Part shown: positions 1-8,427 of the stretch, piece by piece
Numbering within the stretch: position 1 is the first letter of the stretch
How the letters are laid out: each line of letters opens with the position of its first letter
Assembly (NCBI GenBank): GCA_031553755.1
Contig: JAVBKZ010000061.1
Location: 1 to 64,000 of the forward strand
Direction: 5' to 3'
DNA length: 64,000 bases
Source: JAIRVZ01 sp031553755
Lineage (GTDB): Bacteria; Bacteroidota; Bacteroidia; Bacteroidales; Azobacteroidaceae
The notes under the pieces: generated by a model
What the model was told of the DNA's origin: nothing
The model's input: only the letters and a program-made list of their open reading frames with translations
Database searches by the model: none
Position numbers and translations under genes: made by a program

Positions 1-483
1 TGTAAATCCCGATTCTTCCCCTGTTGTTTCTGCTTCCGCCAAAATGACATTAGTGTCAGAAAGAGTGAGCGCGGTCAGGTTGATTGTTCCTTTTGTTGTC
101 GTTATTTTACAGCGGGATTCCGCATTCCAAATGTCAATTCTCCCTTCAATTGATTGGATCGTACCAATAGGATTAAGCAAAAAATAACCGATCATCAACC
201 GTGCTTTGAAAAACGCGCGATCCATCGTAGCTGTACCTTCTCCCTGATGATCATATACATCCGTACGTCCCACTTCTAATTTAATGGCATTATTCGCTTT
301 ATAAAGCATTGTTCCCATCAGTCCGTTTCCGGTAAACAATCCTTCCTGCCACGATGCCATCGTTGTGGTGGTGTAATCTTGTGTCTTTAAGAATGTTTCC
401 CAGTCGATTGAAGTAAATTGTGCTGCAGTCGGTTGGATAAACAAGATTAGGAATAAAGAAAGGGAGTAAATTATTTTTTTCAT
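1..483 (-). CDS. Secreted GH95-like/DUF5703-type protein, N-terminal 161 residues (3' end outside window)
   Basis: An open frame runs from an ATG at 483 (minus strand) to the window edge with no stop, so only the N-terminus is visible. It begins with a signal peptide (MKKIIYSLSLFLILF..., ending near TAAQ). The mature part has the pattern W-EGLFTGNG-MGTMLY followed by an EVGRTDVYDH stretch. This resembles the N-terminal beta-sandwich of GH95-like and DUF5703 proteins, where a GNG-lGaM motif precedes an N/R-x-D box. It lies downstream of the minus-strand surface-protein genes, separated by a palindromic repeat, so it may or may not share their transcript. The coding frame is secure. The family call is tentative because the catalytic domain is off the window. 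Confidence 0.6.
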   Translation of the reverse strand, partial: MKKIIYSLSLFLILFIQPTAAQFTSIDWETFLKTQDYTTTTMASWQEGLFTGNGLMGTMLYKANNAIKLEVGRTDVYDHQGEGTATMDRAFFKARLMIGYFLLNPIGTIQSIEGRIDIWNAESRCKITTTKGTINLTALTLSDTNVILAEAETTGEESGFT

Positions 484-555
484 GTGTATATAATTTATAA
501 GTATTTGAGTGGGAACATTTATCGTTGCGAATTTGCCCACGATATATTAAAAAAT

Positions 556-691
556 AAAGAGGTTGTCTAAAAAATTCTGTCAGGAATATTTGTCATTGCG
601 GGCTTGACCCGCAATCTGTTGAAAATCAATAGTGACTTATTATCAGATCCCGGCTCAAGGCCGGGATGACAGGATTTTAGACAACCTCTTT
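556..691. repeat. MITE-like palindromic intergenic repeat
   Basis: A 136-bp element has imperfect ~25-bp terminal inverted repeats: AAAGAGGTTGTCTAAAA at the left end, with its complement ending at 691. Two perfect 8-bp hairpins lie inside, ATTGCGGG/CCCGCAAT (595-602 with 608-615) and ATCCCGGC/GCCGGGAT (647-654 with 660-667). The second starts its right flank with the complement of the first's TGTCA flank, so the element is symmetric overall. It contains no open reading frame. It abuts the stop codon of the minus-strand gene ending at 704 and could serve as a terminator for it. No clear target-site duplication was seen. Confidence 0.75.
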
Positions 692-703
692 CAACTTTAC
701 TTA

Positions 704-3700
704 TTACTTCACAACAATTTTAGCTTCTTCTGAAGCTTTTCCATTAGTTACACGAACAATGTAAATACCTTTTACAGCCGGAGCCGCGATTGTAGTTGTA
801 TTGCTTGCAGCGCTGATTGTTTTACCTTGCAAGTCAACGATACTGATAGTCGCGCCTTCTAAAGAGGTAGTTACAGTCAAAGTAGCGGATGGAGCTACAG
901 GATTAGGGGTTACTGAGAAACCTGCTACTGTCGCAGTTTCGATTCCTGTGATGGTTTCTACTTTAAATTTAAGTGTATTTCCATCTTGAGAAAGAATGAC
1001 TTTTTTTCCGGCAGGACCTCCTGTTACAACAATCTCATCTGCCATTGTTGATTTCAAGGTTCCTGTAACATTCAATGTTGTCGCGGTCAATAAATCATAA
1101 GTTCCGTCTGCAAGACCTGACGCGCCGGCAATATCAATTGTTCCGGAAGTGAGGTTCAATGTGCCGAAAGTCATTGGAGTTCCATAAGTCAATTTAATAG
1201 TTCCACCATTTAATCCCAAAGTGCCACCTAAAGCTGTTTTTGCGGATAAATCGAAAATTCCACCTAACATATTGATTGTTCCGGTGTTAATAATATTTCC
1301 CAAACAATTGATTGAACCGGACATATCAACTACTCCGGATACAGTTAAATCACATCCGGCATTTCCACTAATTGTCCCTGATATGAAAACAGGATTGACT
1401 CCGTCTCTTTGAAGTGTACTTGAAGCCGTCAAATAGATATTGTTTTTAAAATTAATAGTTCCACTATTACCATAAATATGCAATTTACCTCCATTGAGAG
1501 TCGTAGTTCCTCCTTGTATGTTGAGTTGATCATCTCCGGCAGTATTGCGGTTTGAGCGGATATGAAGCGTACCACCTTGTGCTATTATATGATTAACATT
1601 TTCAGATATAAGGTTTCCATTACCTCCTGAATTTTGCATGTACAAAATTCCTTCTTGAACATGGAAAGTACCATTGTTGATATTCCAATTGTTTGAAATT
1701 TCTAAATCTCCTGCTCCCTTCTTCGTTACTGTTTTTCCGTTGAGATTAAGATCTGCAAATATATCTTTCTGATCAACAGTTCCATCAGCTTTAGCTCCGT
1801 AGAAGGCTACATTGTCTTTAAGTACCGATGTTGAAGAATACCAAATTTGATTGTCCATGATATTCAGTTCGGCAAGTCCATTAGTTTTATCTAAACCCAA
1901 TTTAAATCCGGCAGAACCTGTTATTTTAACAGCTACTTTGCCTCCTAAAATATCATCTTGAACACCATAAAGAGCCAATTTTTTACCTGTACCCATCGCA
2001 AAATTATGTTGTTTAGAACCGTTGATTTCAAAACGGCCCCAAGCAAGGTCAGAATTTGTGGTAAATGCTACGCTTCCTGTTTGGTGGTATTGGTCTAAGA
2101 CTGCGATATCGGTAGAAGTAGGAGCGATGCTTCCTGGAGTCCAGTTTGCTGCAACATCAAGACCTGTAGTTCCGGCATTGATAAGGTATTTATTTACACC
2201 TGCCGGTAATTGTCCGATAGTACATTTAACTTCATTACCTACAACCGAAATATCTGCAGTATATCTATTGGCAATAAATTCAGCATTTTCAATAACAGTT
2301 ACATACGCAAGTACCGATTGATTGAAGTTTGCTGTTTGTTTCAACAATGTGTATGTTTGTCCTAAAGTAACTCCTGATATAGAAAATTTAGTTAATCCGG
2401 AAAAAGCAACGATTCCAGAACCTGTAACGTCAAGTGGAGCTCCCGCTTTAATTTGAACAGCTCCCCCATTTAAATTAACGTCTCCGGTTTGAGTAAACAC
2501 AGTTGTAGCATCATCTATTTTCAAAGTCCCGCTTTTGTTTACATTTAAAATTCCGTTGTTGATTACAGTTCCTTTGACTTCTAACATAGATGATTTTGTG
2601 TCAGTTGCATTACCAATTGAGATTGCTTTGCCGGAAGCGACAACAATTGAACTACCAGTGTCGAAATAGACAGAGGAGTTACCAGCAGTTTGCGTACCAC
2701 CGTCACTCGAAGTTGCTCTACTAGTTGCCATTGAAGGAAAAAAGGTTGTGGATCCTGCAGCAGTAATCAACCATCCTCCATCTGCACTTGCATTATTGCC
2801 TGTGATTATTATGTCTCCGTTATTGACAACAGTTCCTCCTTTGTAAGAATTGGTACCTGATAATTTAACTGTACCTGCTACTTTTTGTGAAACAGTCAAA
2901 TTTAATGCCCCGCTTCCGCTAAAATTTCCAGTGAAATCATAGTTAGAAGTTGCTGTTTTTTTAGTTACAGTTATATAATTGGTTTCACCGTTTAACGATA
3001 TATTATTTCCGAAAGCAAAATCACCTGGTTGATTGAGATGTATATCTATTGTTCCTCCGTTAATATCTGCTGTTCCTGTAAAATTAAAAGCGCTTGTTGT
3101 TGATGTTATATTTTGTTGAATGTAAAGAAAAGCACCGGACTCAACTACAAAATTAATATTTCCGTTTACAACTAACTTTCCACGTGCAGTAGTAGATGTA
3201 TTTTGAATAGCAAATTCTCCGCCTGCAACATGTATATTTCCAGGTCCATTCAAATTTCCACCACCAAATACACCAAAAACTCCACTACCTGTTTTCTTCA
3301 AAGTATAATTATTCAAATTAAAGGAAGAAGGAGCATTGTTTGTGCTTCCTGATGTAAGGAAGACATGATTATTATCTTTGGCGCCACTTATACTTCCGCC
3401 ATAATAACTAGTTCCCACATTCCAAGTTTGATTATTCATTATATTGAAAGAAAAACCGGTATTTGCATCTCCCGTATTAATTTTAAACCCAACTGTACCA
3501 TTTAATTCCAAGGCGACAGACTCTGTACCATCACTAACTCCATATAAATTCAAAGTCTTATCTTTCAAAGAAGAAAGGGTGTGCGTGACTGTATTTGCAA
3601 GATTCGTATTATTGATTTTAATTCTACCCCAACTGATAGTTGAAGCCGGAGCCGAGAATGTCCTTACTGCAGTTTGAGAATTATCGTCTAAAACAAGAAT

Positions 3701-3916
3701 ATCTTCTTCGTTTGGAGCGCCATTAGGTGTCCAATTTGTAGATGTTGCAAGATCTGTAGCGCCATTTGCAAGAGTATAGGTTGTTGTCGCCATCGTCGCG
3801 CTTGGCGCTTTCGCTTTAGGTTGCTGTTTTTCAGCAGGTTCGTTTGTTAATTTAGTAACTGCCCATGCAGTTGTTAGCAAAATGCTGAAACAAATAAAAA
3901 TAAAGATCTTTTTCAT
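704..3916 (-). CDS. Large secreted beta-helix (autotransporter-strand-repeat) surface protein with T9SS sorting domain
   Basis: This 1070-residue protein starts with a signal peptide (MKKIFIFICFSILLTTAWA). It then consists almost entirely of Gly/Asn/Thr-rich strands of the autotransporter-associated beta-strand type, for example SGTNSYKGGTVVNNGDI. The passenger is internally duplicated: a unit starting near residue 46 (YTLANGATDLATSTNWTP) recurs near residue 574 (YLINAGTTGLDVAANWTP), each followed by a WGR-x-x-INN/ING strand. The last ~75 residues form a T9SS type A sorting domain (FSVTPNPV...ATISIVDLQGKTI...GIYIVRV...KIVVK). There is no outer-membrane beta-barrel, so export is by T9SS rather than type V. 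It lies 49 bases after the lectin-like gene on the same strand, probably in one operon. Likely roles are adhesion or matrix; no enzymatic motif was seen. Confidence 0.8.
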   Translation of the reverse strand: MKKIFIFICFSILLTTAWAVTKLTNEPAEKQQPKAKAPSATMATTTYTLANGATDLATSTNWTPNGAPNEEDILVLDDNSQTAVRTFSAPASTISWGRIKINNTNLANTVTHTLSSLKDKTLNLYGVSDGTESVALELNGTVGFKINTGDANTGFSFNIMNNQTWNVGTSYYGGSISGAKDNNHVFLTSGSTNNAPSSFNLNNYTLKKTGSGVFGVFGGGNLNGPGNIHVAGGEFAIQNTSTTARGKLVVNGNINFVVESGAFLYIQQNITSTTSAFNFTGTADINGGTIDIHLNQPGDFAFGNNISLNGETNYITVTKKTATSNYDFTGNFSGSGALNLTVSQKVAGTVKLSGTNSYKGGTVVNNGDIIITGNNASADGGWLITAAGSTTFFPSMATSRATSSDGGTQTAGNSSVYFDTGSSIVVASGKAISIGNATDTKSSMLEVKGTVINNGILNVNKSGTLKIDDATTVFTQTGDVNLNGGAVQIKAGAPLDVTGSGIVAFSGLTKFSISGVTLGQTYTLLKQTANFNQSVLAYVTVIENAEFIANRYTADISVVGNEVKCTIGQLPAGVNKYLINAGTTGLDVAANWTPGSIAPTSTDIAVLDQYHQTGSVAFTTNSDLAWGRFEINGSKQHNFAMGTGKKLALYGVQDDILGGKVAVKITGSAGFKLGLDKTNGLAELNIMDNQIWYSSTSVLKDNVAFYGAKADGTVDQKDIFADLNLNGKTVTKKGAGDLEISNNWNINNGTFHVQEGILYMQNSGGNGNLISENVNHIIAQGGTLHIRSNRNTAGDDQLNIQGGTTTLNGGKLHIYGNSGTINFKNNIYLTASSTLQRDGVNPVFISGTISGNAGCDLTVSGVVDMSGSINCLGNIINTGTINMLGGIFDLSAKTALGGTLGLNGGTIKLTYGTPMTFGTLNLTSGTIDIAGASGLADGTYDLLTATTLNVTGTLKSTMADEIVVTGGPAGKKVILSQDGNTLKFKVETITGIETATVAGFSVTPNPVAPSATLTVTTSLEGATISIVDLQGKTISAASNTTTIAAPAVKGIYIVRVTNGKASEEAKIVVK

Positions 3917-3965
3917 AATTTAAAAAATTAAAAAATTAGTAAAATGTGTGATTGTATATAATTGT

Positions 3966-5342
3966 TTATTTCACATACACTTTTTGAGAAGTGTTGCCGA
4001 TTTTCACAATGTATATTCCTGTTGTTTGTTTAGCGGAAGGATTTACTTCAATTCCGTAGATGGTGTAAACACGGTAATCGGTAGCTCCTTCAACTTGGAT
4101 ATAACTGTTGTTTGCGGAAACATAAAATCCGGGTGTTTTCGCGTTATTTATTCCGGTTGGATCAGTAACTATTTTTTCTAAATAGAAAGCGTAATTGGAG
4201 TCCCAACCCAATGCGCCTGTTGGAGATGCGCCAGCCAAGTGCTGTACATCTGTTGTGCTTGTAATTGCTAAAGCCCGTCCTAAAGCCAACAAAGAGATAG
4301 GCAAACCTCCAGATATTCTGAATTGAGTATTTCCTCCGGTTTCATTAGTGCGGAACAAATCCTGAATACACATATACCCTGGTGTTACAGAGGTGGTTGC
4401 CATTATTCCTGCTGCTGTTCCTGCTGCTGGCGCTACCATATAATTCTCTGTCGCTTTATTTTTGATATACAGCAAACTATCGAGATTAGACGCAATGAAT
4501 TTCCATTTTTGAGTATTGTCATTACCTGTCACATCTTTATCTGCTGCATTGATAGTCCCTTCGTTATCATATAAAACTAAGTTAGAATATTCGTTTGTAG
4601 CAGATGCTGATTTAAGATAATACCATGTTTCATTGGTCGCATCATCGGTACTTAAAACAGGATAACGGGCGTCAATTGTAGCCTTTGGGTAAATTGCCCA
4701 AACACGAGGGGTGTGAGGAGGATTTGCACCTGCAACAGCTCCGGAACCGTCTTGTACACCCCCCTTGTCATTCGCGCAGGCTAAATAATTGGCAGGAGTT
4801 ACTTGTCCGTTAATTATTACGCAAGGATAATCTGTGTTTTCTATAACTGTAATTTTGAAAGAACCTCCTGTTGTAGAACGGGTATAGTACCGGTCATAGT
4901 AATTTCCATCTCCATAAATATCTGAAACAGGAAGATTTCTAACGGTTGAGGTGGCGAGCGCTGCAGATGCAGAGCTTCCGGTGCCTTTACTTAACACATT
5001 TCCTGTAGATTTGTTGATGATGAAATATTCATTGCCTGTTGCACCATTGGGGTCTGCTACAAATTTCCATAACTGAAGATCCCTTGCAGTTTCAGTTGTA
5101 AGTAATGATTGACCATAAGCTTGTTTTTCTGTACCCTGAGAAGTCAGGTAACGACCGATTCTATTGGCTTCACTTTGAGAAGTTCCGGCGGTCATGCAAT
5201 TTTGCAAATAATACCAATATTCGTTGGTTGCATCGCTGAGCTGCACGCCTATTCCCCCGGGAAATGGATCTTTAGCTTGTAGTTGTTGAGTAAAAAACAG
5301 AGCAATAAAAAAAACGATTGATAATAGATAATATTTTTTCAT
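3966..5342 (-). CDS. Secreted two-lobed ricin-like (QxW) lectin-type protein with T9SS sorting domain
   Basis: This 458-residue protein has a signal peptide (MKKYYLLSIVFFIALFF...QAK), a two-lobed module of ~380 residues and a short T9SS-type C-terminus (YIQVEG...YRVYTIYGIEVN...GIYIVKIG...KVYVK). Lobe 1 has NEYWYYLQ, then LQLWKF, then EYFIINKSTG, and closes with PRVWAIYP. Lobe 2 has ETWYYLKS, TQKWKF and LYIKNKATE. QxW followed by Y-x-I-x-N-K-x-T-G is the signature of ricin-type beta-trefoil repeats. The same two lobes recur in the proteins at 16699, 18299, 21463 and 24529. No catalytic domain is present, so it is probably a surface glycan-binding protein. It is the first gene of a minus-strand pair transcribed away from the sigma-factor gene. 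Confidence 0.8.
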   Translation of the reverse strand: MKKYYLLSIVFFIALFFTQQLQAKDPFPGGIGVQLSDATNEYWYYLQNCMTAGTSQSEANRIGRYLTSQGTEKQAYGQSLLTTETARDLQLWKFVADPNGATGNEYFIINKSTGNVLSKGTGSSASAALATSTVRNLPVSDIYGDGNYYDRYYTRSTTGGSFKITVIENTDYPCVIINGQVTPANYLACANDKGGVQDGSGAVAGANPPHTPRVWAIYPKATIDARYPVLSTDDATNETWYYLKSASATNEYSNLVLYDNEGTINAADKDVTGNDNTQKWKFIASNLDSLLYIKNKATENYMVAPAAGTAAGIMATTSVTPGYMCIQDLFRTNETGGNTQFRISGGLPISLLALGRALAITSTTDVQHLAGASPTGALGWDSNYAFYLEKIVTDPTGINNAKTPGFYVSANNSYIQVEGATDYRVYTIYGIEVNPSAKQTTGIYIVKIGNTSQKVYVK

Positions 5343-5728
5343 GAGATAAAAAAATTAAAGTTGTGTTTTTAGAATTTGAATTTCCTAAAATGATGAGATA
5401 TTTTTGCTTAGCGTGTGATAAAAAATACACGACAAAACAAAAAAATAATGCGGGAACATTAAATTAAATGTTGACTAAAAATATTGAAAGTCTTAACTAA
5501 GAAAACATTTAATTGTATCTTGTGTAAGAAGTTTACACAGAAAACAAACCTGAATAAAAAGGGTTATTCAGGAACAACTTTAAATTTTTAAGGAAAGAAA
5601 ATACACTCTTGGTTGCAAAGATAGGTTATTTTTTGAAAAAAATATAAAATTTACATTTATTTTTCTGTAAGTCTTTTTTTTGTCTTTAACTGTTTAAATT
5701 TACCATCGGGAACGATGTGAGTGTTTTT

Positions 5729-5862
5729 AAACCACATAAGGCACATAGGAAACATAGAAAATTATTTTTTATGTAGTCAAGTGTATTTCAATTATGTTTA
5801 ATTTATTTTCCGTGTCTTCTATGCCTCTGTGGTGAAATAAAACTAATGTGCCTTATGTGGTT
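5729..5862. repeat. Palindromic intergenic repeat with 17-bp perfect terminal inverted repeats
   Basis: AACCACATAAGGCACAT at 5729-5745 is the exact complement of ATGTGCCTTATGTGGTT at 5846-5862. The 100-base interior is AT-rich and carries a second related arm (GTGTCTTCTATGCCTCTGTGG near 5813-5832) that partly complements the GGAAACATAGAAA side. The element contains no open reading frame. It looks like a short non-autonomous mobile or intergenic repeat and sits upstream of the sigma-factor promoter. Confidence 0.7.
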
Positions 5863-5914
5863 ACGTTGTTTACTTAAAAATATAAATATTTTGAAAAAGA
5901 CTGTAATGACTTAG

Positions 5915-5944
5915 TTTGATATATTAACTTTTATAATACATTTG
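5915..5944 (+). promoter_or_regulatory. Bacteroidales-type promoter for the ECF sigma gene
   Basis: TTTG at 5915-5918 and TACATTTG at 5937-5944 match the -33 TTTG and -7 TAnnTTTG boxes of the Bacteroidetes primary sigma factor, with an 18-base spacer. Transcription would begin near 5950, leaving a ~105-base leader before the ATG at 6057. Confidence 0.6.
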
Positions 5945-6056
5945 CAAAAAAATAAATAAATTTTGTTGAAGAATTGTTTGTTTTATTTTCTATAAAATAA
6001 TAAAGTAGGCAATGTGGAACGAATTTTGTTGTTTGTGTGTAAATTAATGATTAGGA

Positions 6057-6668
6057 ATGAAGCAGTTGTTACCTTCTTTGTGGGATGATTTTGTGGCTGG
6101 GAATGAAGATGCTTTTGAGGATATATACAAACTCAGCTATCCTGAGTTGTATGAGTATGGTATAAATATGGGGTTGGCTGATTTTGAACTAAGGGATTGT
6201 ATTCAGGATGTATTTCTTAAATTATATACAAAACCCCAGATGGTAAAAACAACCGATTCTATCAAATCTTTTTTATTCAGAACCCTAAAAAACAGATTAT
6301 ATAATGTTTACCGGAAAAATTATTTTTTTTCGGAATTACGAGAAGAGTTAACTCCTTTTAATTTTGATTATTCAATCAAAGACGAACTTATTGAAGCAGA
6401 GGAACGGCAAGAAGTTAAGGATAAAATAGATAAAATGTTGTCGTTATTGTCGGTTCGTCAGAAAGAAATTATTTATTTACGTTTTTTCAAAGACATGGAA
6501 TTTGATGAGATAGCCTCAATTATGGATCTTTCTGAGCAAGCCGCCCGTAACCTCATGTCGAGAAGTTTTCAAAAACTAAGGGATACGGATAATCTCGAAA
6601 CTTTCAAATTGTTATTATTACTTCTCTATCTATCGCGTATGTTAAGTGCTGCCTACCGCGCATGTTGA
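6057..6668 (+). CDS. RNA polymerase ECF-type sigma factor (sigma-70 family)
   Basis: This 203-residue protein has a sigma-70 region 2 (WDDFVAGNEDAFEDIYKLSYPELYEYG...DCIQDVFLKLY, residues ~8-60) and a region 4 helix-turn-helix (SVRQKEIIYLRFFKDMEFDEIASIMDLSEQAARNLMSRSFQKLR, ~130-175). It is expected to be cytoplasmic and to direct transcription of the SusCD operon. The FecR anti-sigma gene follows, but 431 bases away and beyond a terminator-like hairpin, so the two may be transcribed separately. The C-terminal tail (YLSRMLSAAYRAC) is encoded by an imperfect 23-bp direct duplication (6630-6652 and 6653-6675) and lies outside the conserved domains. Confidence 0.93.
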   Translation: MKQLLPSLWDDFVAGNEDAFEDIYKLSYPELYEYGINMGLADFELRDCIQDVFLKLYTKPQMVKTTDSIKSFLFRTLKNRLYNVYRKNYFFSELREELTPFNFDYSIKDELIEAEERQEVKDKIDKMLSLLSVRQKEIIYLRFFKDMEFDEIASIMDLSEQAARNLMSRSFQKLRDTDNLETFKLLLLLLYLSRMLSAAYRAC

Positions 6669-7099
6669 GTACTCTATGATATATATCCCGATGAGTAATA
6701 AAACCGGCTGTAAGTCAAAAATATTTTTACTTAAATTTTTACGCTCTTTTTTCTTATGGAAATAGAGCTTTTTTTTTGATTTTTTTAATCATATTTGACC
6801 TAATTTAATCGTTAAAATAACTTCATAATTGTAAGAATTTTTTCCATTTTTTTCTTGAAAAAATATTTACGTTACCCGAATTTTTACTAAAAAAATCGAA
6901 ATAACATAAAAAGCGCCTTGTGGGTATCTATAAGTTGTTTTTTTCGCTGTTTTTTACTTCCCCTCTTTTTTATCAAATGTTAAATTTTTCATCAATTAAC
7001 ATTTTTTAACTTTTCAAGTGATTATAAAATTGAATCTCAAGTGTATTAGGGTATCCATTTTTAAAATACAACGAAAATGGGGTTTTGAAATTTAATTTT
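6669..7099. other. AT-rich intergenic region between sigma and anti-sigma genes
   Basis: These 431 bases hold a terminator-like hairpin (6743-6777) and otherwise poly-A/poly-T-rich sequence. It presumably includes the FecR-gene promoter, but no TAnnTTTG box was convincing. No small gene was supported. Confidence 0.5.
6743..6777 (+). terminator. Probable rho-independent terminator after the ECF sigma gene
   Basis: GCTCT (6743-6747) pairs with AGAGC (6764-6768). Three further A-T pairs follow after one mismatch, and a run of nine T residues comes next (6769-6777). It lies 75 bases after the sigma stop codon. The short stem makes the call moderate. Confidence 0.5.
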
Positions 7100-8281
7100 A
7101 TGAGTATGAATTATACCGTTTATGAACATGATCAAATAGGAGATTTTCTTCAAGATGATTCTTTCATTTTGGCGGCTAAAAATAAAAGTATTTCTATCGA
7201 AAATTGGAATAGGTTATTAGATCTTAATTCTGAGAAAAGGGATTTAATGGAAGATGCCAGTTTGTTAATAAATTTTCTTGAATTTAAGCCTGTTTTAGTC
7301 CCTGAAAAAATAATCGAAGAAGATTTTTCCCAGTTTCAAAATAAATTAAGATTTATTAGGCGAACAAAGAAGTTTGCATTATGGATGTCAGTCGCGGCAT
7401 CTGTCATATCTGTATTTTTCGTAGGGAAATATTTAATATCAGATCATCTTATTGCTCCGTCGGGTAACAATCCGATTTCACTGTTGTCGGAAGTAAACAC
7501 TGATAAAACATCTATTTTATTAAATATCGGAGATGGTCAGTTAATCAGTATCGATAAGAACAGGACAGTCGTAGAACAGGAAAAAGATGGTGGATTGTCT
7601 GTAAACGGAGGGAAAATTCAAATAAAGAATGAAGATATTACAGTTGAAGACATATCTCTTTCAGTTCCTTATGGAAGGTTGATGCAACTTCGTTTGAATG
7701 ACGGGACTATTATTTGGGCCAATTCTGGCACAAAGTTAAGTTTTCCGAAAAAATTTGATAAAAAATCAAGGGAAATTTATGTGGAAGGTGAAGTATACGC
7801 GGAAATAAAGCCGGATAAATCAAAGCCGTTTTTCGTGAAAACAGAGAAAATAGAAGTCAAAGTGCTTGGTACTTCTTTTAATCTGAATTCTTATAAAGAC
7901 AATCCTTTTTCAGAAGTCGTTCTTGTGAAAGGAAAAGTTGAAGTTAAAGCTCAAAATAAAACCAATATACTTAGTCCGGGCGAATCATTGAAGTCTGATA
8001 AGGATAATGTTTCAATTAGTCATGGAGTAGATACAGACGCTTATACTTGTTGGAAAGATGATGTAATAAAATTAAATAAAGAACCATTATCCGTGGTTTT
8101 GAAAAAATTAGCCCGGCGTTACAATGCTGATATTCAGTTTGAGGGGAAAGACATCAGTAGTAGTTATGATGGAAAAATGGTGTTAACCGACAGTCTGACC
8201 GAAGTGTTGGATAATCTCGCCTTGATGGACCCTATTACATATAAAGTAGAAAAAAAATCGATAATAGTATCGTTGAAATAA
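7100..8281 (+). CDS. FecR-family anti-sigma factor
   Basis: The open frame extends to a TTG at 7085, but the first ATG, at 7100, is the likelier start (MSMNYTVYEH). The protein has a cytoplasmic N-terminal region (~1-100), one membrane segment (FALWMSVAASVISVFFVGKYLI, ~95-117), a periplasmic FecR domain (YGRLMQLRLNDGTIIWANSGTKLSFP...GEVYAEI...VLGTSFNL...VLVKGKVEV) and a C-terminal DUF4974 domain (EPLSVVLKKLARRYNADIQF...). FecR proteins hold the ECF sigma at the membrane and receive a signal from the STN domain of a TonB-dependent receptor. The following SusC has an STN domain, which completes this trans-envelope circuit. The gene is 146 bases upstream of susC. Confidence 0.93.
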   Translation: MSMNYTVYEHDQIGDFLQDDSFILAAKNKSISIENWNRLLDLNSEKRDLMEDASLLINFLEFKPVLVPEKIIEEDFSQFQNKLRFIRRTKKFALWMSVAASVISVFFVGKYLISDHLIAPSGNNPISLLSEVNTDKTSILLNIGDGQLISIDKNRTVVEQEKDGGLSVNGGKIQIKNEDITVEDISLSVPYGRLMQLRLNDGTIIWANSGTKLSFPKKFDKKSREIYVEGEVYAEIKPDKSKPFFVKTEKIEVKVLGTSFNLNSYKDNPFSEVVLVKGKVEVKAQNKTNILSPGESLKSDKDNVSISHGVDTDAYTCWKDDVIKLNKEPLSVVLKKLARRYNADIQFEGKDISSSYDGKMVLTDSLTEVLDNLALMDPITYKVEKKSIIVSLK

Positions 8282-8427
8282 TAATAAATTAAATTTAAAT
8301 AAATGCCTATGAAACACAACATTTGAAGATGAATTAAAAATCAATTTTAAGTTTTAAAATAAAGAAAAACACTCTCTTAAATTAATATTTAAATTAATAT
8401 TTAGTAAAAAACGAAAAAATATTCTGT

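Larger units (their letters stand above)
5343..6056. other. Divergent intergenic region
   Basis: These 714 bases separate the minus-strand lectin-like gene from the plus-strand ECF sigma gene and are very AT-rich. They contain a palindromic repeat (5729-5862) and a good plus-strand promoter (5915-5944), annotated separately. On the minus strand the only match to the -7 consensus is the complement of CAAAGATA at 616-623 of the 5000s (5616-5623). No matching -33 box was found, so that promoter is weak. No convincing gene or RNA was seen. Confidence 0.6.
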
